In this document: positions 53,501 through 61,512 of the stretch, piece by piece
Layout of the letters: every line of letters starts with the position of its first letter
Numbering within the stretch: the first letter of the stretch is position 1
NCBI GenBank assembly: GCA_026645815.1
Contig: JAPKMR010000014.1
Location: 1-64,000 of the forward strand
Reading direction: 5' to 3'
DNA from: Anaerolineae bacterium
GTDB lineage: Bacteria; Chloroflexota; Anaerolineae; B4-G1; SLSP01
DNA: 64,000 bases
Made by a program: the position numbers and the translations under genes
The notes under the pieces: generated by a model
What the model saw: the letters and a program-made list of their open reading frames with translations, nothing else
The model's database searches: none
What the model was told of the DNA's origin: nothing

Positions 53501-53728
53501 TTACTCCAGCAACAGGATACGTTAATGGCCGATATCACCCAGAATCTGGATTCCTGGAAGAGCATGCACCTAACCCTGGCTGAGAAAGAGCGCCCGGCGC
53601 ATCCGCTCACTTTGAGCACACCCTACACCCTGGGAGGGGCAACAGAGCCTTCAGAATCGCCGCAATTGCCCTCCGATACCACTACCATTTTCCTGCCCCT
53701 GGTGTTAAAATCCTCAGTGGCGCAGTAA
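47504..53728 (+). CDS. Giant secreted multidomain protein with beta/gamma-crystallin domain
   Basis: 2074 residues; ATG after GAGGAG; signal peptide to about residue 32. Domains in order: Pro-rich segment; a beta/gamma-crystallin-like module (about 153-236) with two Ca-binding motifs, NDELTS and NDTVTS, and paired YGG-C units; a long beta-propeller-like region (about 240-620); FG-GAP/Asp-rich repeats (DMNRDGDDE, DVDSDGLEE, DINMDGLAE, about 659-890); two amphipathic beta-rich regions (about 980-1245); Ig-like repeats (about 1400-1500); a DUF11-like domain (about 1615-1708); a PPC-like C-terminal module (about 1870-1970). It ends with TIFLPLVLKSSVAQ, a hydrophobic tail I associate with secreted Chloroflexota proteins. 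An adhesin or toxin-like role is possible. It is followed by a hairpin terminator, then by the peptide-export locus. Confidence 0.78.
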   Translation: MNKRYLSRWLNLLLLAALLLGTGLPAKPTLAQVPEPPGPAVAPSEGALRMTLPDVVPPEAPAAPVAQEVQTPPVDSAPATPEGGQALMSCSAPATIPFGRDLELTLGPLNTANNFTAQSVTLTPSWASTRQSTWITGTMTAVNCVGTSPGPEQVFFYKDMNYGGTCKMLEIGKYPSSSNIGVGNDELTSVKVGANVDLLLCRDKDYGGICETFTGNDSNIGIGNDIGNDTVTSAKVTLAPHAYGIAAVPLGTDAMQVVMRTGNNRLVAQTWKPTSTWGPLVDLNLVVGDAPAAVSRTPETYSVVARSGTALKVMHGDANGFSMVWQDVPGGYDPDIQQTIPVTDAVGSPAMVTLGPHQLTLFYRTSGGDIKYNEWQSGYGWRQTPISLGRPSSTALTVDPVAVVRDENHMAVFVVVDSRVYVKEWSIANASDWHDTTWRALTSTGSFSAKATPPAVASRHRTHIGVGVLSSTSEIWYLEWTASATTEGWSTPTKLDGTLNTLSLAATSTEEMFLFGVNSSGNYYTKKWTRDGAWGGWSAGESSWASGAPAPVGVAPRVRELVVFGRNSSNRLQVKSYLATNPAPVVTSLANSLYGTPRSQVVATFDARTYWASAYRSDTDGKWYLAAKSTETWTGYTLQLSSHPNADVATNKVSVAAADMNRDGDDEIVVATLKADGSAAQVSVFQLVVNSTGAVTGITSKATTSFALSGSTLADINVAVGNLSNSSSTGVADEIAVTAFRIGYSQVRVGVYRFTGSSLSPLASQTLDVNGPYRDLEMTIAQIDGTATEKIIFGVQGVTFASLYRYRLSGTTLVSDVDVATLPMMDFGAGPYTSAMASGDVDSDGLEEVIYSGSHLIITYPSGSVATVPASYIRSLAVGDINMDGLAEVVLTSSETRIFRNSKLGDNQSFIQLPGVSLTGVPLLADIDGDSMVGSYKGCSEFKEVQVVTVANSQPQWSTSARNNEGAVFNTNTETEGDEYAWETSFGGSVTVGFEQDVSFIVKLASISSSVSVELMGSVGAGNTHEESQATLSGGSYDGEQANGVVCYTQTGYTCYAYDVTDPDTGVTSSAMACPTRSLGGQAVQVCEPLSDWYQLTRPVAGDSWAPVGHRLLVQGQITNTLDLSIEGNYAPPNPDANGRTQPPVDPYLVWWDGWDLRKDVKASTDPTGSGQTWEIQRESSVGTTEHYGFETSITQSSGVGVAGFTVERSLTVGFGNEWNSSVTWSNGLGFSGEVYNYPTGCSFCQTYTIAPFVYRAQAVTLGGARYPYLEQDYYLTYAPWLTNSRNELGRAPAASAMEAGLTGTPPQAPIVTSSTHPDPETWYAGNTVVFDWAQPAGDPGVVTGYKWDLNQIAVFTPTAAARMTTTTTFNNLADGVYYLHLRAEGNGPDRSPVVHRRVLVDNTAPQVEFLTDPLWVNGYNGWFVSPVAVNVVATDTVGSGVTGIETSLDGNTWLPYTESVPFATDTPGVTLWARATDTVGHTSEPVSTTIRIDQAAPSTYDEDGYGLSYASIITDEVGNAQLVLGGQLGDALSGNLQVEMKAGNIGLWHTVNATGNFPMLPGNEFSTTISTLQWIYTPTFNVRGVYPLWGRGVDAAGNYEDPWIHGVFWWEPDDAPELLESQVSASPRQAYPGDVVAFTVGARNSGYQEAQLLITNTVPAGLTVVPGSISDQGSYNPSTRVVAWTLDALWPGQMRYLTFNATADATTVPITIENQSNLMAYWPWEPLPGVPPEPERHYYSTTTSVVILPGQAPAVASTPASTAPRVLNASVVEGALVSSPQVTLLVNATQSARALYVKEWVWDAALNAWNLTGGSGWVPFEPAPGLEVFQDASGKYGHYAWTLSEGDGVKYLGVWVVDAEGQISNLNEGNLFYTNLVSASGHLLPAGERVQYRIPLDAGNLTLFNLVSLSGDADLYIWKPRAGFMPHYYSNAGPAASGLSLDTVGFWAPEDGMYVMEVQAATDAYYRLISAGALDTAGTLAETQVNTAWASLTEGDWALLQQQDTLMADITQNLDSWKSMHLTLAEKERPAHPLTLSTPYTLGGATEPSESPQLPSDTTTIFLPLVLKSSVAQ

Positions 53729-53765
53729 CAAGTCAGTAGGATAAATTCGTAACAGGTGTACACTT

Positions 53766-53805
53766 AGGTTGTGGAGTTAAGGATACGTCCTCAACTCCAC
53801 AACCT
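53766..53805 (+). terminator. Hairpin terminator after the giant secreted protein
   Basis: 13-bp perfect stem AGGTTGTGGAGTT with its complement, 14-nt loop, then a T/C-rich tail. It isolates the peptide-export locus, whose promoter must lie at 53806-53908. Confidence 0.7.
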
Positions 53806-53908
53806 TCAACTTCTCGTTTTGGTCGCTGTACATGGGAGACCATATATAGCCCATGTTTTCTAAATTCATTGGATTGTTGGTGAAAACACAGATAAAGGAG
53901 ACGATGAT

Positions 53909-54136
53909 ATGAGTGCAATTGAGTTGTTCCTGGAGAAAATGACCGATCCCGAATTTCAAGCCGCTTTCGTGGGGGCAGAGTCCCTAGAAGCCAAAGCTGC
54001 GGTGCTGGCACAAGCTGGGTTGACGCTCTCTGTAGCCGAAGCTGAAGCCGCCCTGGTTGGGCAAGAGCTGAGCGATGAGGATCTGGATCAGGTCGCTGGC
54101 GGGGGGGCGGGTATCATCCGTTATCCGCCGCAGTAA
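53909..54136 (+). CDS. Nif11-leader (NHLP-type) RiPP precursor peptide
   Basis: 75 residues. The leader has the Nif11/NHLP helical pattern (ELFLEKMTDPEFQAAF, EAKAAVLAQAGLTLSVAEAE) and ends in ELSDEDLDQVAGGG, a double-glycine type cleavage site. The remaining core would be AGIIRYPPQ, nine residues. There is no Cys, Ser or Thr in that core, so lanthipeptide or thiopeptide-like modification is ruled out; Arg, Tyr, Pro or termini would be the modifiable sites. The ATG follows AAAGGAG. It lies 15 bp before the exporter genes, whose C39 peptidase is expected to cut at GG. Confidence 0.85.
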   Translation: MSAIELFLEKMTDPEFQAAFVGAESLEAKAAVLAQAGLTLSVAEAEAALVGQELSDEDLDQVAGGGAGIIRYPPQ

Positions 54137-54151
54137 ACCGAGGGTTTGCAT

Positions 54152-54970
54152 TTGCCCAATAAGCCTCTATTTCGCTCTGCTGCCCTGGAGCAATTGAGCT
54201 CTCCAGATGCTCTGGATCAATTGCTCCAGGTTACACGTCCTGCCGGATGGCTGGCGTTGTTAGCTTGTGCCTTGTTGTTGGTGGCGGCGTTCTTATGGGG
54301 GGTGTTCGGCAGCCTTCCTATCACGGTTACCGGGCAGGGGGTCTTGCTGGCGCCGGGCGGTGTGCGCGAAGTCGTCTCGCTGAGCGCTGGGCAGCTTCTG
54401 TCACTCGATGTTGCTGTAGGCGATGCCATCGCGCCGGGACAGGTGGTGGCGCGCCTTATTGAGCCGGGACAAGCCACCCCCATTGACGTGATCAGCCCCT
54501 ATGCGGGGCGGGTCCTGGAACTTCAGGCGATACCAGGTGGCGTGGTCGAGCGCGGTGACGCGCTGCTGAACCTCGAAGCCGCGGATGGGGCAAGTCTGGA
54601 GGCGGTCGTCTATATTCCTGCTGCTGAGGGAAATAAAATCCAGCCTGGCATGCAGGTGTTGCTCGCGCCTGCCTCGGTCAAGCAGGAGGAGCACGGACGC
54701 TTGCTCGGGCAGGTGGTCTCGGTTGGCGACTTTCCTACGAGCCGGCGCGGAATGCTGCGGGTGTTGGGCAGCGAAGAACTGGTAACGGCGCTCACGGGTG
54801 ATGGCACAACTATCGAGGTGCGGGTAGCATTGCGCCGTGACCCACAGACATCGAACGGTTATGCCTGGACTTCGGTGCAGGGTCCAGCCATCCCGCTGAG
54901 CAGCGGCACCCTCTGCACGGCATGGATTGAGACCAGCGTCAAGCGCCCCATCAGTTTGCTTTTCCCCTGA
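54152..54970 (+). CDS. NHLM system HlyD-like secretion adaptor
   Basis: 272 residues; one N-terminal membrane helix (about 32-54) followed by a biotinyl/lipoyl-like beta-hammerhead. ITVTGQGVLLAPGGVREVVS and the paired lipoyl-type motifs DVAVGDAIAPGQVVARL and GGVVERGDALLNLE match the NHLM secretion protein family. It should bridge the inner-membrane exporter and the cell exterior. The start is a TTG: 54152 has AGGG six bases upstream, 54146 is in frame but too close. The N-terminal LFRSAALEQLSSPDALDQLLQ is family-typical. Confidence 0.85.
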   Translation: MPNKPLFRSAALEQLSSPDALDQLLQVTRPAGWLALLACALLLVAAFLWGVFGSLPITVTGQGVLLAPGGVREVVSLSAGQLLSLDVAVGDAIAPGQVVARLIEPGQATPIDVISPYAGRVLELQAIPGGVVERGDALLNLEAADGASLEAVVYIPAAEGNKIQPGMQVLLAPASVKQEEHGRLLGQVVSVGDFPTSRRGMLRVLGSEELVTALTGDGTTIEVRVALRRDPQTSNGYAWTSVQGPAIPLSSGTLCTAWIETSVKRPISLLFP

Positions 54971-54988
54971 AATGCCAGGAAGACGCAG

Positions 54989-57217
54989 ATGAGCGCTCAC
55001 CTCGACCGCATCTTCCCCTCGCGCGCCACCCGGCGCGTGCGAACCCCCACGGTGCTCCAGATGGAGGCGGCGGAGTGTGGCGCAGCGGCCCTGGCGATTA
55101 TCTTAGGTTATCATGGGCGCTATGTGCCACTTGAAGAATTGCGCGTGACCTGTGGCATTTCCCGCGATGGTAGCAAAGCCAGCAATATCGTTAAAGCTGC
55201 CCGGCAATACGGCTTACAGGCGCGTGGCTTGCGTCAGGAACCTGCGGCGCTACGCCAGCTTCCTCTGCCATTTATTATCTTCTGGAACTTCAACCATTTT
55301 GTGGTGGTAGAGGGCTTCGGCAAGGAGCGGGTCTACCTCAATGACCTTGCCAGCGGCCCACGTGTGGTTTCCGCCGCGGAATTCGACCGGTCTTTTACCG
55401 GCGTTGTGCTCACTTTTGAGCCGGGGTCGGCATTTGAAGCCGGTGGGGAGAAGCCCAGCACAATCCGGGGGCTTCAACGGCGCCTGTCCGGTTCGGTGAG
55501 CGCGCTGGTTTACGTGGCCTTGACCGGTCTGGCGTTGGTCGCTTCAGGGCTGCTGATCCCCACTTTTAGCCGTATTTTTGTGGATTTCTATCTGGTGCAA
55601 GGGCTGCAGCACTGGGTCGCCCCGCTGCTGCTGGGGTTGGCGCTAACCGCATTGCTGCGCGCGGTGCTGACCTGGTTGCAGACGCGCTACTTGCTCCGCC
55701 TGGAAACCAAACTGGCGCTGACCACATCGAGCCGTTTTCTATGGCACATTCTGCGCCTGCCGGTTTCCTTTTTCGCCCAACGCTACGGTGGCGAGGTGGG
55801 CGCGCGGGTCGCCCTCAATGATCGTGTCGCGCAATTGCTCTCCGGCGAGCTGGCATCCGCCATCGTCAACGCCGTGCTCGTGCTGTTCTATGTGCTGCTC
55901 ATGTTTCAATACGATGTCGGCTTGACGTTGCTCAGCTTGCTCATTGCCATTCTCAATCTGATAGGACTGCGCACTATCTCCCGTAAGCGCGCCGATGCCC
56001 ACCAACAACTCCTCAATGAGGGGGGCAAACTGATGGGGGCGGCACTGAGTGGCTTGCAGGCTATCGAGACGCTCAAAGCCACCGGGCGGGAGTCTGATTT
56101 CTTCGCACGTTGGGCCGGGCATCACGCCGGATTTGTGAACGTGGAGCAGCGCCTGGGGCGCCTTTCGCAGCTTCTGACGGTCTTACCGCCTTTATTGGGG
56201 GCTCTCAACACCCTGGTGATTTTGCTCGTTGGCGGTTTGCGCATCATGAGCGGGCGTCTGAGCATGGGCGAATTGGTGGCCTTCCAAACCCTGGTCGCCA
56301 GTTTCATGACCCCCATCAATCAATTAGTGAGCCTGGGCAGCTCGGTGCAGGAGGTGCAGGGCAATCTCAAACGGCTGGACGATGTCCTCAGCCACGCTCC
56401 TGATCCGCAGATTGAGACGTTGGGCACCCCGGTGGCGACTGGGAGTAAGCTTTCCGGTCACATGGAACTGCGCAATCTCACCTTTGGTTTTAGCCCTCTC
56501 GAAGCTCCACTGATTGAGAATTTCAATCTTACCCTGACCCCCGGCGCGCGGGTAGCGCTGGTGGGCAAAAGTGGCAGCGGCAAATCCACTCTTGCCAAAT
56601 TGGTTGCCGGAATTTTCCAGCCCTGGAGCGGCGAAATTCTCTTCGATGGGCATCCGCGCTCGGAACTACCACGCGATGTGGTCAACGCGTCTTTGGGGTT
56701 GGTAGATCAGGATATCCTCCTTTTCGAAGGGTCTATTCGCGATAACCTGAGCCTGTGGGATCATACCGTGCCAGACCTGGCGATGGTCAAAGCTGCTCGA
56801 GATGCTCTGATCCACGGCGAGATTTCGGCCAAGCCCGGCGGCTATGACTATCGCGTGCAAGAGGGAGGGCGGAATCTGAGCGGCGGCGAGCGGCAGAGGC
56901 TCGAGCTCGCCCGCGCCCTGGTCAATAATCCCACCATTCTGGTGCTGGATGAGGCCACCAGCGCTTTGGATGCCCGAACCGAACAACTTGTTGATGATCA
57001 TCTGCGCCGGCGGGGGTGTACTTGCCTGATTGTGGCTCACCGTTTGAGCACAATCCGCGATTGCGATGAGATCATTGTCCTCGACCGAGGACGTGTGGTG
57101 CAACGCGGCACTCATGAAACCCTGATCCGGGAGAGAGAGGGGCTTTACGCACAGTTGATTGAAGCCCAGGCGCCCAAAAAGCAAAGCAGCCCGTTGGAGC
57201 GGTTGGCCGACCTATGA
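54989..57217 (+). CDS. NHLM-type ABC exporter with C39 peptidase domain
   Basis: 742 residues: N-terminal C39 peptidase with catalytic Cys30 in AAECGAAALA, His103 in FNHFVVVEG and Asp119 in YLNDLASG, then an ABC transmembrane domain (about 165-460) and an ATPase domain with Walker A GKSGSGKST, signature NLSGGERQRLELARAL and Walker B ILVLDEATSALD. It cuts leader peptides after a double Gly and exports the core. It overlaps the next gene by 4 bp and lies 18 bp after the adaptor. Confidence 0.93.
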   Translation: MSAHLDRIFPSRATRRVRTPTVLQMEAAECGAAALAIILGYHGRYVPLEELRVTCGISRDGSKASNIVKAARQYGLQARGLRQEPAALRQLPLPFIIFWNFNHFVVVEGFGKERVYLNDLASGPRVVSAAEFDRSFTGVVLTFEPGSAFEAGGEKPSTIRGLQRRLSGSVSALVYVALTGLALVASGLLIPTFSRIFVDFYLVQGLQHWVAPLLLGLALTALLRAVLTWLQTRYLLRLETKLALTTSSRFLWHILRLPVSFFAQRYGGEVGARVALNDRVAQLLSGELASAIVNAVLVLFYVLLMFQYDVGLTLLSLLIAILNLIGLRTISRKRADAHQQLLNEGGKLMGAALSGLQAIETLKATGRESDFFARWAGHHAGFVNVEQRLGRLSQLLTVLPPLLGALNTLVILLVGGLRIMSGRLSMGELVAFQTLVASFMTPINQLVSLGSSVQEVQGNLKRLDDVLSHAPDPQIETLGTPVATGSKLSGHMELRNLTFGFSPLEAPLIENFNLTLTPGARVALVGKSGSGKSTLAKLVAGIFQPWSGEILFDGHPRSELPRDVVNASLGLVDQDILLFEGSIRDNLSLWDHTVPDLAMVKAARDALIHGEISAKPGGYDYRVQEGGRNLSGGERQRLELARALVNNPTILVLDEATSALDARTEQLVDDHLRRRGCTCLIVAHRLSTIRDCDEIIVLDRGRVVQRGTHETLIREREGLYAQLIEAQAPKKQSSPLERLADL

Positions 57218-60200
57218 AACACCATCGCAACCCTTCCCCTGCTTCAACGACAGCGCCGGTTGGGAGTGAGTCCCTAAGCGCCAACGACGAGCTCTTCCTG
57301 CTGAAACTGCGCTACAAGTCGGGGCGTCTGATCAATGTGGAAGGGCGCCAGCCCATCTCCCTCACCGATCCGCAGACTGCGTGGGTGGTCTACACAGGGC
57401 GCCTGGATGTTTTCGCCGTGCCGCTTGAGCAGGGGAAGGTAGCAGGCGTTCGCCGGCATCTCTTGCGCGCAGAGGCCGGTCAGGTCGTCCTGGGATTAGG
57501 CGCTGAAAGTGAGCCTCCCGCTGGCGACGAGTCTCACTCTCCGCCGGTTGCCTTCGTGGCGGTGGGCGGACCCGAGACCCGAATCGTACAGGTGCCGCGC
57601 GTGCGTCTCGAAGAACTGGCGCAGGAACCGGAATTCAGTGCGCACGTCATCAGGATGCTCGAGGACTGGGTGCAGGGATTGGCTCAGGCCCTCGCCGTCA
57701 ATCTCCCTCCAAAGGAGAGCTACCAGGTACAGCCCGGTGACAATACCCTTGAGGCACAGCGTCCGGCGCGCGCCCTGCGGGGCGTCATCTGGGTCGAGCC
57801 CCAAGGTGGCGTTTTTAGCTGGTTGGGTGCAGCGGCCCTGCCTGTGCCGGCGACCGGCTTTTCTCCGCTAGCCGGTCCGCTGTGGTTGCGTGCCTCAGAA
57901 TCCGGGCAATTGCGCGCGGTGGATACCGCTGATTTCTGCACGCACGATCTTGCCTGGAGCGGAGTGGAACATTTCCATGATACAGTGCGGGCGGCAATGG
58001 CGCTGCGCCTCGAGCAAATCGCACAAGCCGATGACCAGCGCTTGCAAGAACGGGTGGACCTGAACCGCGAAAAAGTCGCTCAAGCCCTTACCCAGTTGGC
58101 CGGTGTGATGGAGCCTGCGACGCCGGTGTCAGCGCCTGGCAGGACTATGGATGCCAGCCGAGAGCTGTTTTCTGCTTGTCAGCTGGTTGGGCGAGCGTTG
58201 CGAGTGACGATGCAGCTCCCGCCCCTTAATCTGGATGATGCTGCGGCGGCATATGCCGTGACTGGAACCGCCCTACCTGCTACCGCACCTGCGGGCACGG
58301 AGACCCGCACAGCAAACGCGGATCTCCTCGCCGATATTGCGCGTGCATCACGGTTGCGTGTGCGACAGGTCGTCCTGCCACAGCAGTGGCAGCATACCCA
58401 GAGTGGTCCTCTACTGGCTTATCGGTCGGATGGAACCCCGGTTGCCCTGTTACCCCGCCGCCCTAGGGGCTTTGCCGTTGCGGGTGGCTACGATTTGCTA
58501 GACCCACGGACTGCTGCGCGCCTGCCGGTAACGCCGGAAATTGCAGCAGATCTGGCGCCGGTTGCGCACGTCTTTTACCGCCCCCTGCCAGAACGGGCAC
58601 TGACAGCGCCGGATCTGTTTCGCCTGGGCTTTCAGACCGCGCGCGCCGAATTGCTGACCGTGGCGCTTTCGGGCGCCGCGATAGGGGTCCTTGGCCTGGT
58701 GACTCCGCTGATGATTGGCGTGCTGTTTAATACCATCATTCCGAGCGCGGCGCGGGGGCAATTGGGACAGTTAGGGCTGGTGCTCCTCGCCTGTGTACTG
58801 AGCTCTGCCCTGTTTCTCCTGACCCAAAATATCACACTATTGCGTCTGGAGGGCAAGTGGGATAGCGCCGTCTTGCCGGCGCTCTGGGATCGTCTGCTGC
58901 GCTTGCCGCCTGCGTTTTTCCGTCGCGGCTCATCCGGCGATCTGGCTGAACGCGCCATGGGCTTAGACGTCATCCGGCGTAGCCTTTCGGGTGCTACGAT
59001 CTCCGCGCTCCTTGCCACCCCCACCGCTCTCTTCAGCTTGGGGCTGCTTTTCCATTATGACAGTCGAGCCGCGTGGATTTCCATAGGCCTGGCGTTGCTC
59101 TTGGGCGCGGCGACGCTGGTGACCTGGCAGATGGGGCTACGCTACGAACGGCAACTGACCGAGCAGCAGGGCCGTATCGCCGGGCTGGTGCTGGAATTTG
59201 CCACCGGTATCGCCAAACTGCGTGTGGCGGGCGCCGAAGCGCGTGCCTTTGCGCGTTGGGCGCAGGCTTTCAGCGAGCAACGTACGCTGGCTTTCCGCTC
59301 TCGCAACGCGGCTAATGGGCTGGTGGTCTTCAACGCTGCTTATCCGCTGCTGGCTACCTTGGCGATCTTTGCCGTGATTGCCTGGGGTAATCCACAGGGC
59401 GCGCGCCTCTCTGCCGGCGATTTCGTGGCTTTCAATGCGGCATTTGGGCAGTTCCTGTTCACCGGCTTGACTTTGAGCGCGGCGTTGCTCGCAACGTTGC
59501 ATGTGATTCCGCTCTACGAGCGCGCCCGCCCCATTCTGCAGGAACTGCCTGAAGTGGCATCCCTGCAGGCAGACCCGGGCGAGCTCCGCGGCGAGATTGA
59601 GGTCAGCCATGTGGTCTTCCGCTATCGAGCTGAAGAACCGCCGGTGTTGAAGGATATCTCTCTACAGGTGCAACCCGGCGAATTTGTCGCCCTGGTAGGA
59701 CCTTCCGGTTGCGGTAAATCCACCCTGATGCGTCTGCTGCTAGGCTTCGAGCATCCCTCTTCTGGCGCGCTCTACTATGATGGGCAAGACCTTCTGGGGT
59801 TGGATGTGGAGCGGGTGCGGCGCCAGATTGGCGTGGTTCTGCAAAGCAGTCAATTGCTCACCGGCAATATCCTCTCCAATATCATCGGTTCGCTGCCCCT
59901 CAGCATTGAAGACGCCTGGGAGGCGGCGCGCCTGGTAGGGCTTGATGAGGATATCGCCGAGATGCCCATGGGAATGCACACGCTGGTGGGTAATAGCAGC
60001 AGCACGCTATCTGGGGGGCAACGGCAGCGATTGTTGATTGCGCGTGCCATTGTCAGTAAACCGCGCATTTTGTTCTTCGACGAAGCGACCAGCGCTCTGG
60101 ATAACCGCTCTCAGGCGTTGGTCAGCGCGAGCCTGGAGCGCTTGCAAGCCACGCGCATCGTGGTAGCCCATCGCCTGAGCACGATCATCAACGCCGACCG

Positions 60201-60306
60201 TATCTTTGTGATGGATGAGGGGCGGATAGTTCAGAGTGGGACCTATACCGAATTAATCCGGCAGCGGGGTCTGTTTGAGGAGCTGGTTCGGCGACAGATG
60301 TTATAA
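57214..60306 (+). CDS. NHLM-type ABC exporter, second subunit without peptidase
   Basis: 1030 residues. The first 430 residues are a regulatory domain containing a cyclic-nucleotide-binding-like part (IVYTGRLDVFAVPLEQGK region) typical of this NHLM subunit. The transmembrane region (about 450-760) and ATPase follow: Walker A GPSGCGKSTL, signature TLSGGQRQRLLIARAI, Walker B ILFFDEATSALDN. It lacks the C39 catalytic residues and presumably pairs with the previous protein as a heterodimer. It starts at the ATGA overlap. Confidence 0.88.
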   Translation: MKHHRNPSPASTTAPVGSESLSANDELFLLKLRYKSGRLINVEGRQPISLTDPQTAWVVYTGRLDVFAVPLEQGKVAGVRRHLLRAEAGQVVLGLGAESEPPAGDESHSPPVAFVAVGGPETRIVQVPRVRLEELAQEPEFSAHVIRMLEDWVQGLAQALAVNLPPKESYQVQPGDNTLEAQRPARALRGVIWVEPQGGVFSWLGAAALPVPATGFSPLAGPLWLRASESGQLRAVDTADFCTHDLAWSGVEHFHDTVRAAMALRLEQIAQADDQRLQERVDLNREKVAQALTQLAGVMEPATPVSAPGRTMDASRELFSACQLVGRALRVTMQLPPLNLDDAAAAYAVTGTALPATAPAGTETRTANADLLADIARASRLRVRQVVLPQQWQHTQSGPLLAYRSDGTPVALLPRRPRGFAVAGGYDLLDPRTAARLPVTPEIAADLAPVAHVFYRPLPERALTAPDLFRLGFQTARAELLTVALSGAAIGVLGLVTPLMIGVLFNTIIPSAARGQLGQLGLVLLACVLSSALFLLTQNITLLRLEGKWDSAVLPALWDRLLRLPPAFFRRGSSGDLAERAMGLDVIRRSLSGATISALLATPTALFSLGLLFHYDSRAAWISIGLALLLGAATLVTWQMGLRYERQLTEQQGRIAGLVLEFATGIAKLRVAGAEARAFARWAQAFSEQRTLAFRSRNAANGLVVFNAAYPLLATLAIFAVIAWGNPQGARLSAGDFVAFNAAFGQFLFTGLTLSAALLATLHVIPLYERARPILQELPEVASLQADPGELRGEIEVSHVVFRYRAEEPPVLKDISLQVQPGEFVALVGPSGCGKSTLMRLLLGFEHPSSGALYYDGQDLLGLDVERVRRQIGVVLQSSQLLTGNILSNIIGSLPLSIEDAWEAARLVGLDEDIAEMPMGMHTLVGNSSSTLSGGQRQRLLIARAIVSKPRILFFDEATSALDNRSQALVSASLERLQATRIVVAHRLSTIINADRIFVMDEGRIVQSGTYTELIRQRGLFEELVRRQML

Positions 60307-60383
60307 GAAGGAACGCTCTCGACCACAAAACACGGGTGCCGCGCGAGCCAAGCCCCACCAAAATCAAGATCAAGGAGACCGTT

Positions 60384-61487
60384 ATGGATGTTACCGCACT
60401 TCGTCAATTGTTTCCGGTCACAGAGAACTGCGTTTTCTTGAACAACGCAGCTGAATCACCGCTGAATCTCCGAGTACGCCAAAGGCTTGATGAGTACCTG
60501 CTTTTAGCCAGCAACGCCCCACACCAAAAGCCCTCGGTGCGGACCGCAGTACGCACCGAGCTTGCCGGGCTAGTGGGCAGTATGCCCGACGAGATTGCAC
60601 TCGTGACCAGCACGGGGGTCGGCGTCGGGATTGTGGCAGCAGGCTATCCCTGGCGCCCTGGAGACAATATCGTTCTCCCCGCTGATGAGCATTGGAACAA
60701 TACCTTTCCATGGTTGGCACTACAGGAGCGTGGTGTAGAGGTGCGTTTGGTTCCTGTGGATAGGGAACAACGGGTCAGCCCGGAAGCCATCGCCGCACAA
60801 GTGGACCAACGCACGCGCATTCTTGCGACAGCTGCGGTGCGTTTCAATACCGGTTTTCGCGCCGATCTGAAAGCGTTGAGCGCCATCGCGCACGCGCAGG
60901 GGGCTTTGTTGATGGTGGATGGCATTCAGGGCTTGGGTGTCTTCCCCATCCATGTACAAGAAGATGGCATTGATATCCTGGCAAGCGCCGGCTTCAAATG
61001 GCTTCTAGGACTTCCGGGAACCGGCTTCTTATATGTCAACGCAAAAGCGCAGGAAAAGATCAAGCCTGTATTGCCGGGGATGTTCGCAGCCGAAGATGAC
61101 ACCCGTGAACTTCATTACTTTCCCGATGCGCGGCGCTATGAAACCGGCACGATTGCCTACGCGTTCTTCCATGCGTGGATCGCAGGTCTGAAATTGCTCC
61201 AAGAGGTCGGGATTCCCCAGATCCACGCGCGGGTGCTGGCGCTTACCGACAGAATCATCGCCGGTTTGCGCGCCAAACGGATCAGCATTGCCTCGCCAGT
61301 CGAGAAAGCCAGTGAACGGTCGGCAATTATATCGTTCACGTTGGAGACCAGGGAAGCCAATCAGGAGCTTTATAGAAAGCTCACTGCCAATGGTGTCATT
61401 GTAGCTCCACGCGATGGGCGACTCCGCGTCAGCCCAAATTTCTTCAATACCGAAGCAGAAATTGACCGGTTCTTGGATCTACTTTAG
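60384..61487 (+). CDS. Class V aminotransferase-fold PLP enzyme
   Basis: 367 residues; ATG after AAGGAG. Class V aminotransferase pattern: FLNNAAESPLN at the N-terminus, LVTSTGVGVGIVAAG, VDGIQGLGVFPI with the Asp and Gln that hold the PLP ring, and SAGFKWLLGLPGTGFLYV with the Schiff-base Lys. The family includes cysteine desulfurases, isopenicillin-N epimerases and some RiPP-associated enzymes. The usual desulfurase catalytic-Cys loop is not evident, so a SufS role is less likely. It follows the NHLM transporter genes by 77 bp and ends at a strong hairpin, so it may be a tailoring or resistance enzyme in the same locus. Confidence 0.8.
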   Translation: MDVTALRQLFPVTENCVFLNNAAESPLNLRVRQRLDEYLLLASNAPHQKPSVRTAVRTELAGLVGSMPDEIALVTSTGVGVGIVAAGYPWRPGDNIVLPADEHWNNTFPWLALQERGVEVRLVPVDREQRVSPEAIAAQVDQRTRILATAAVRFNTGFRADLKALSAIAHAQGALLMVDGIQGLGVFPIHVQEDGIDILASAGFKWLLGLPGTGFLYVNAKAQEKIKPVLPGMFAAEDDTRELHYFPDARRYETGTIAYAFFHAWIAGLKLLQEVGIPQIHARVLALTDRIIAGLRAKRISIASPVEKASERSAIISFTLETREANQELYRKLTANGVIVAPRDGRLRVSPNFFNTEAEIDRFLDLL

Positions 61488-61512
61488 CACTCGGGAAAGT
61501 CCCCATAATATG

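Noticed and set aside
60384-61487. SufS-type cysteine desulfurase of the suf operon
   Set aside because: It is 36 kb from sufCBD, and the catalytic-Cys loop is not evident; its neighbours are peptide-export genes.
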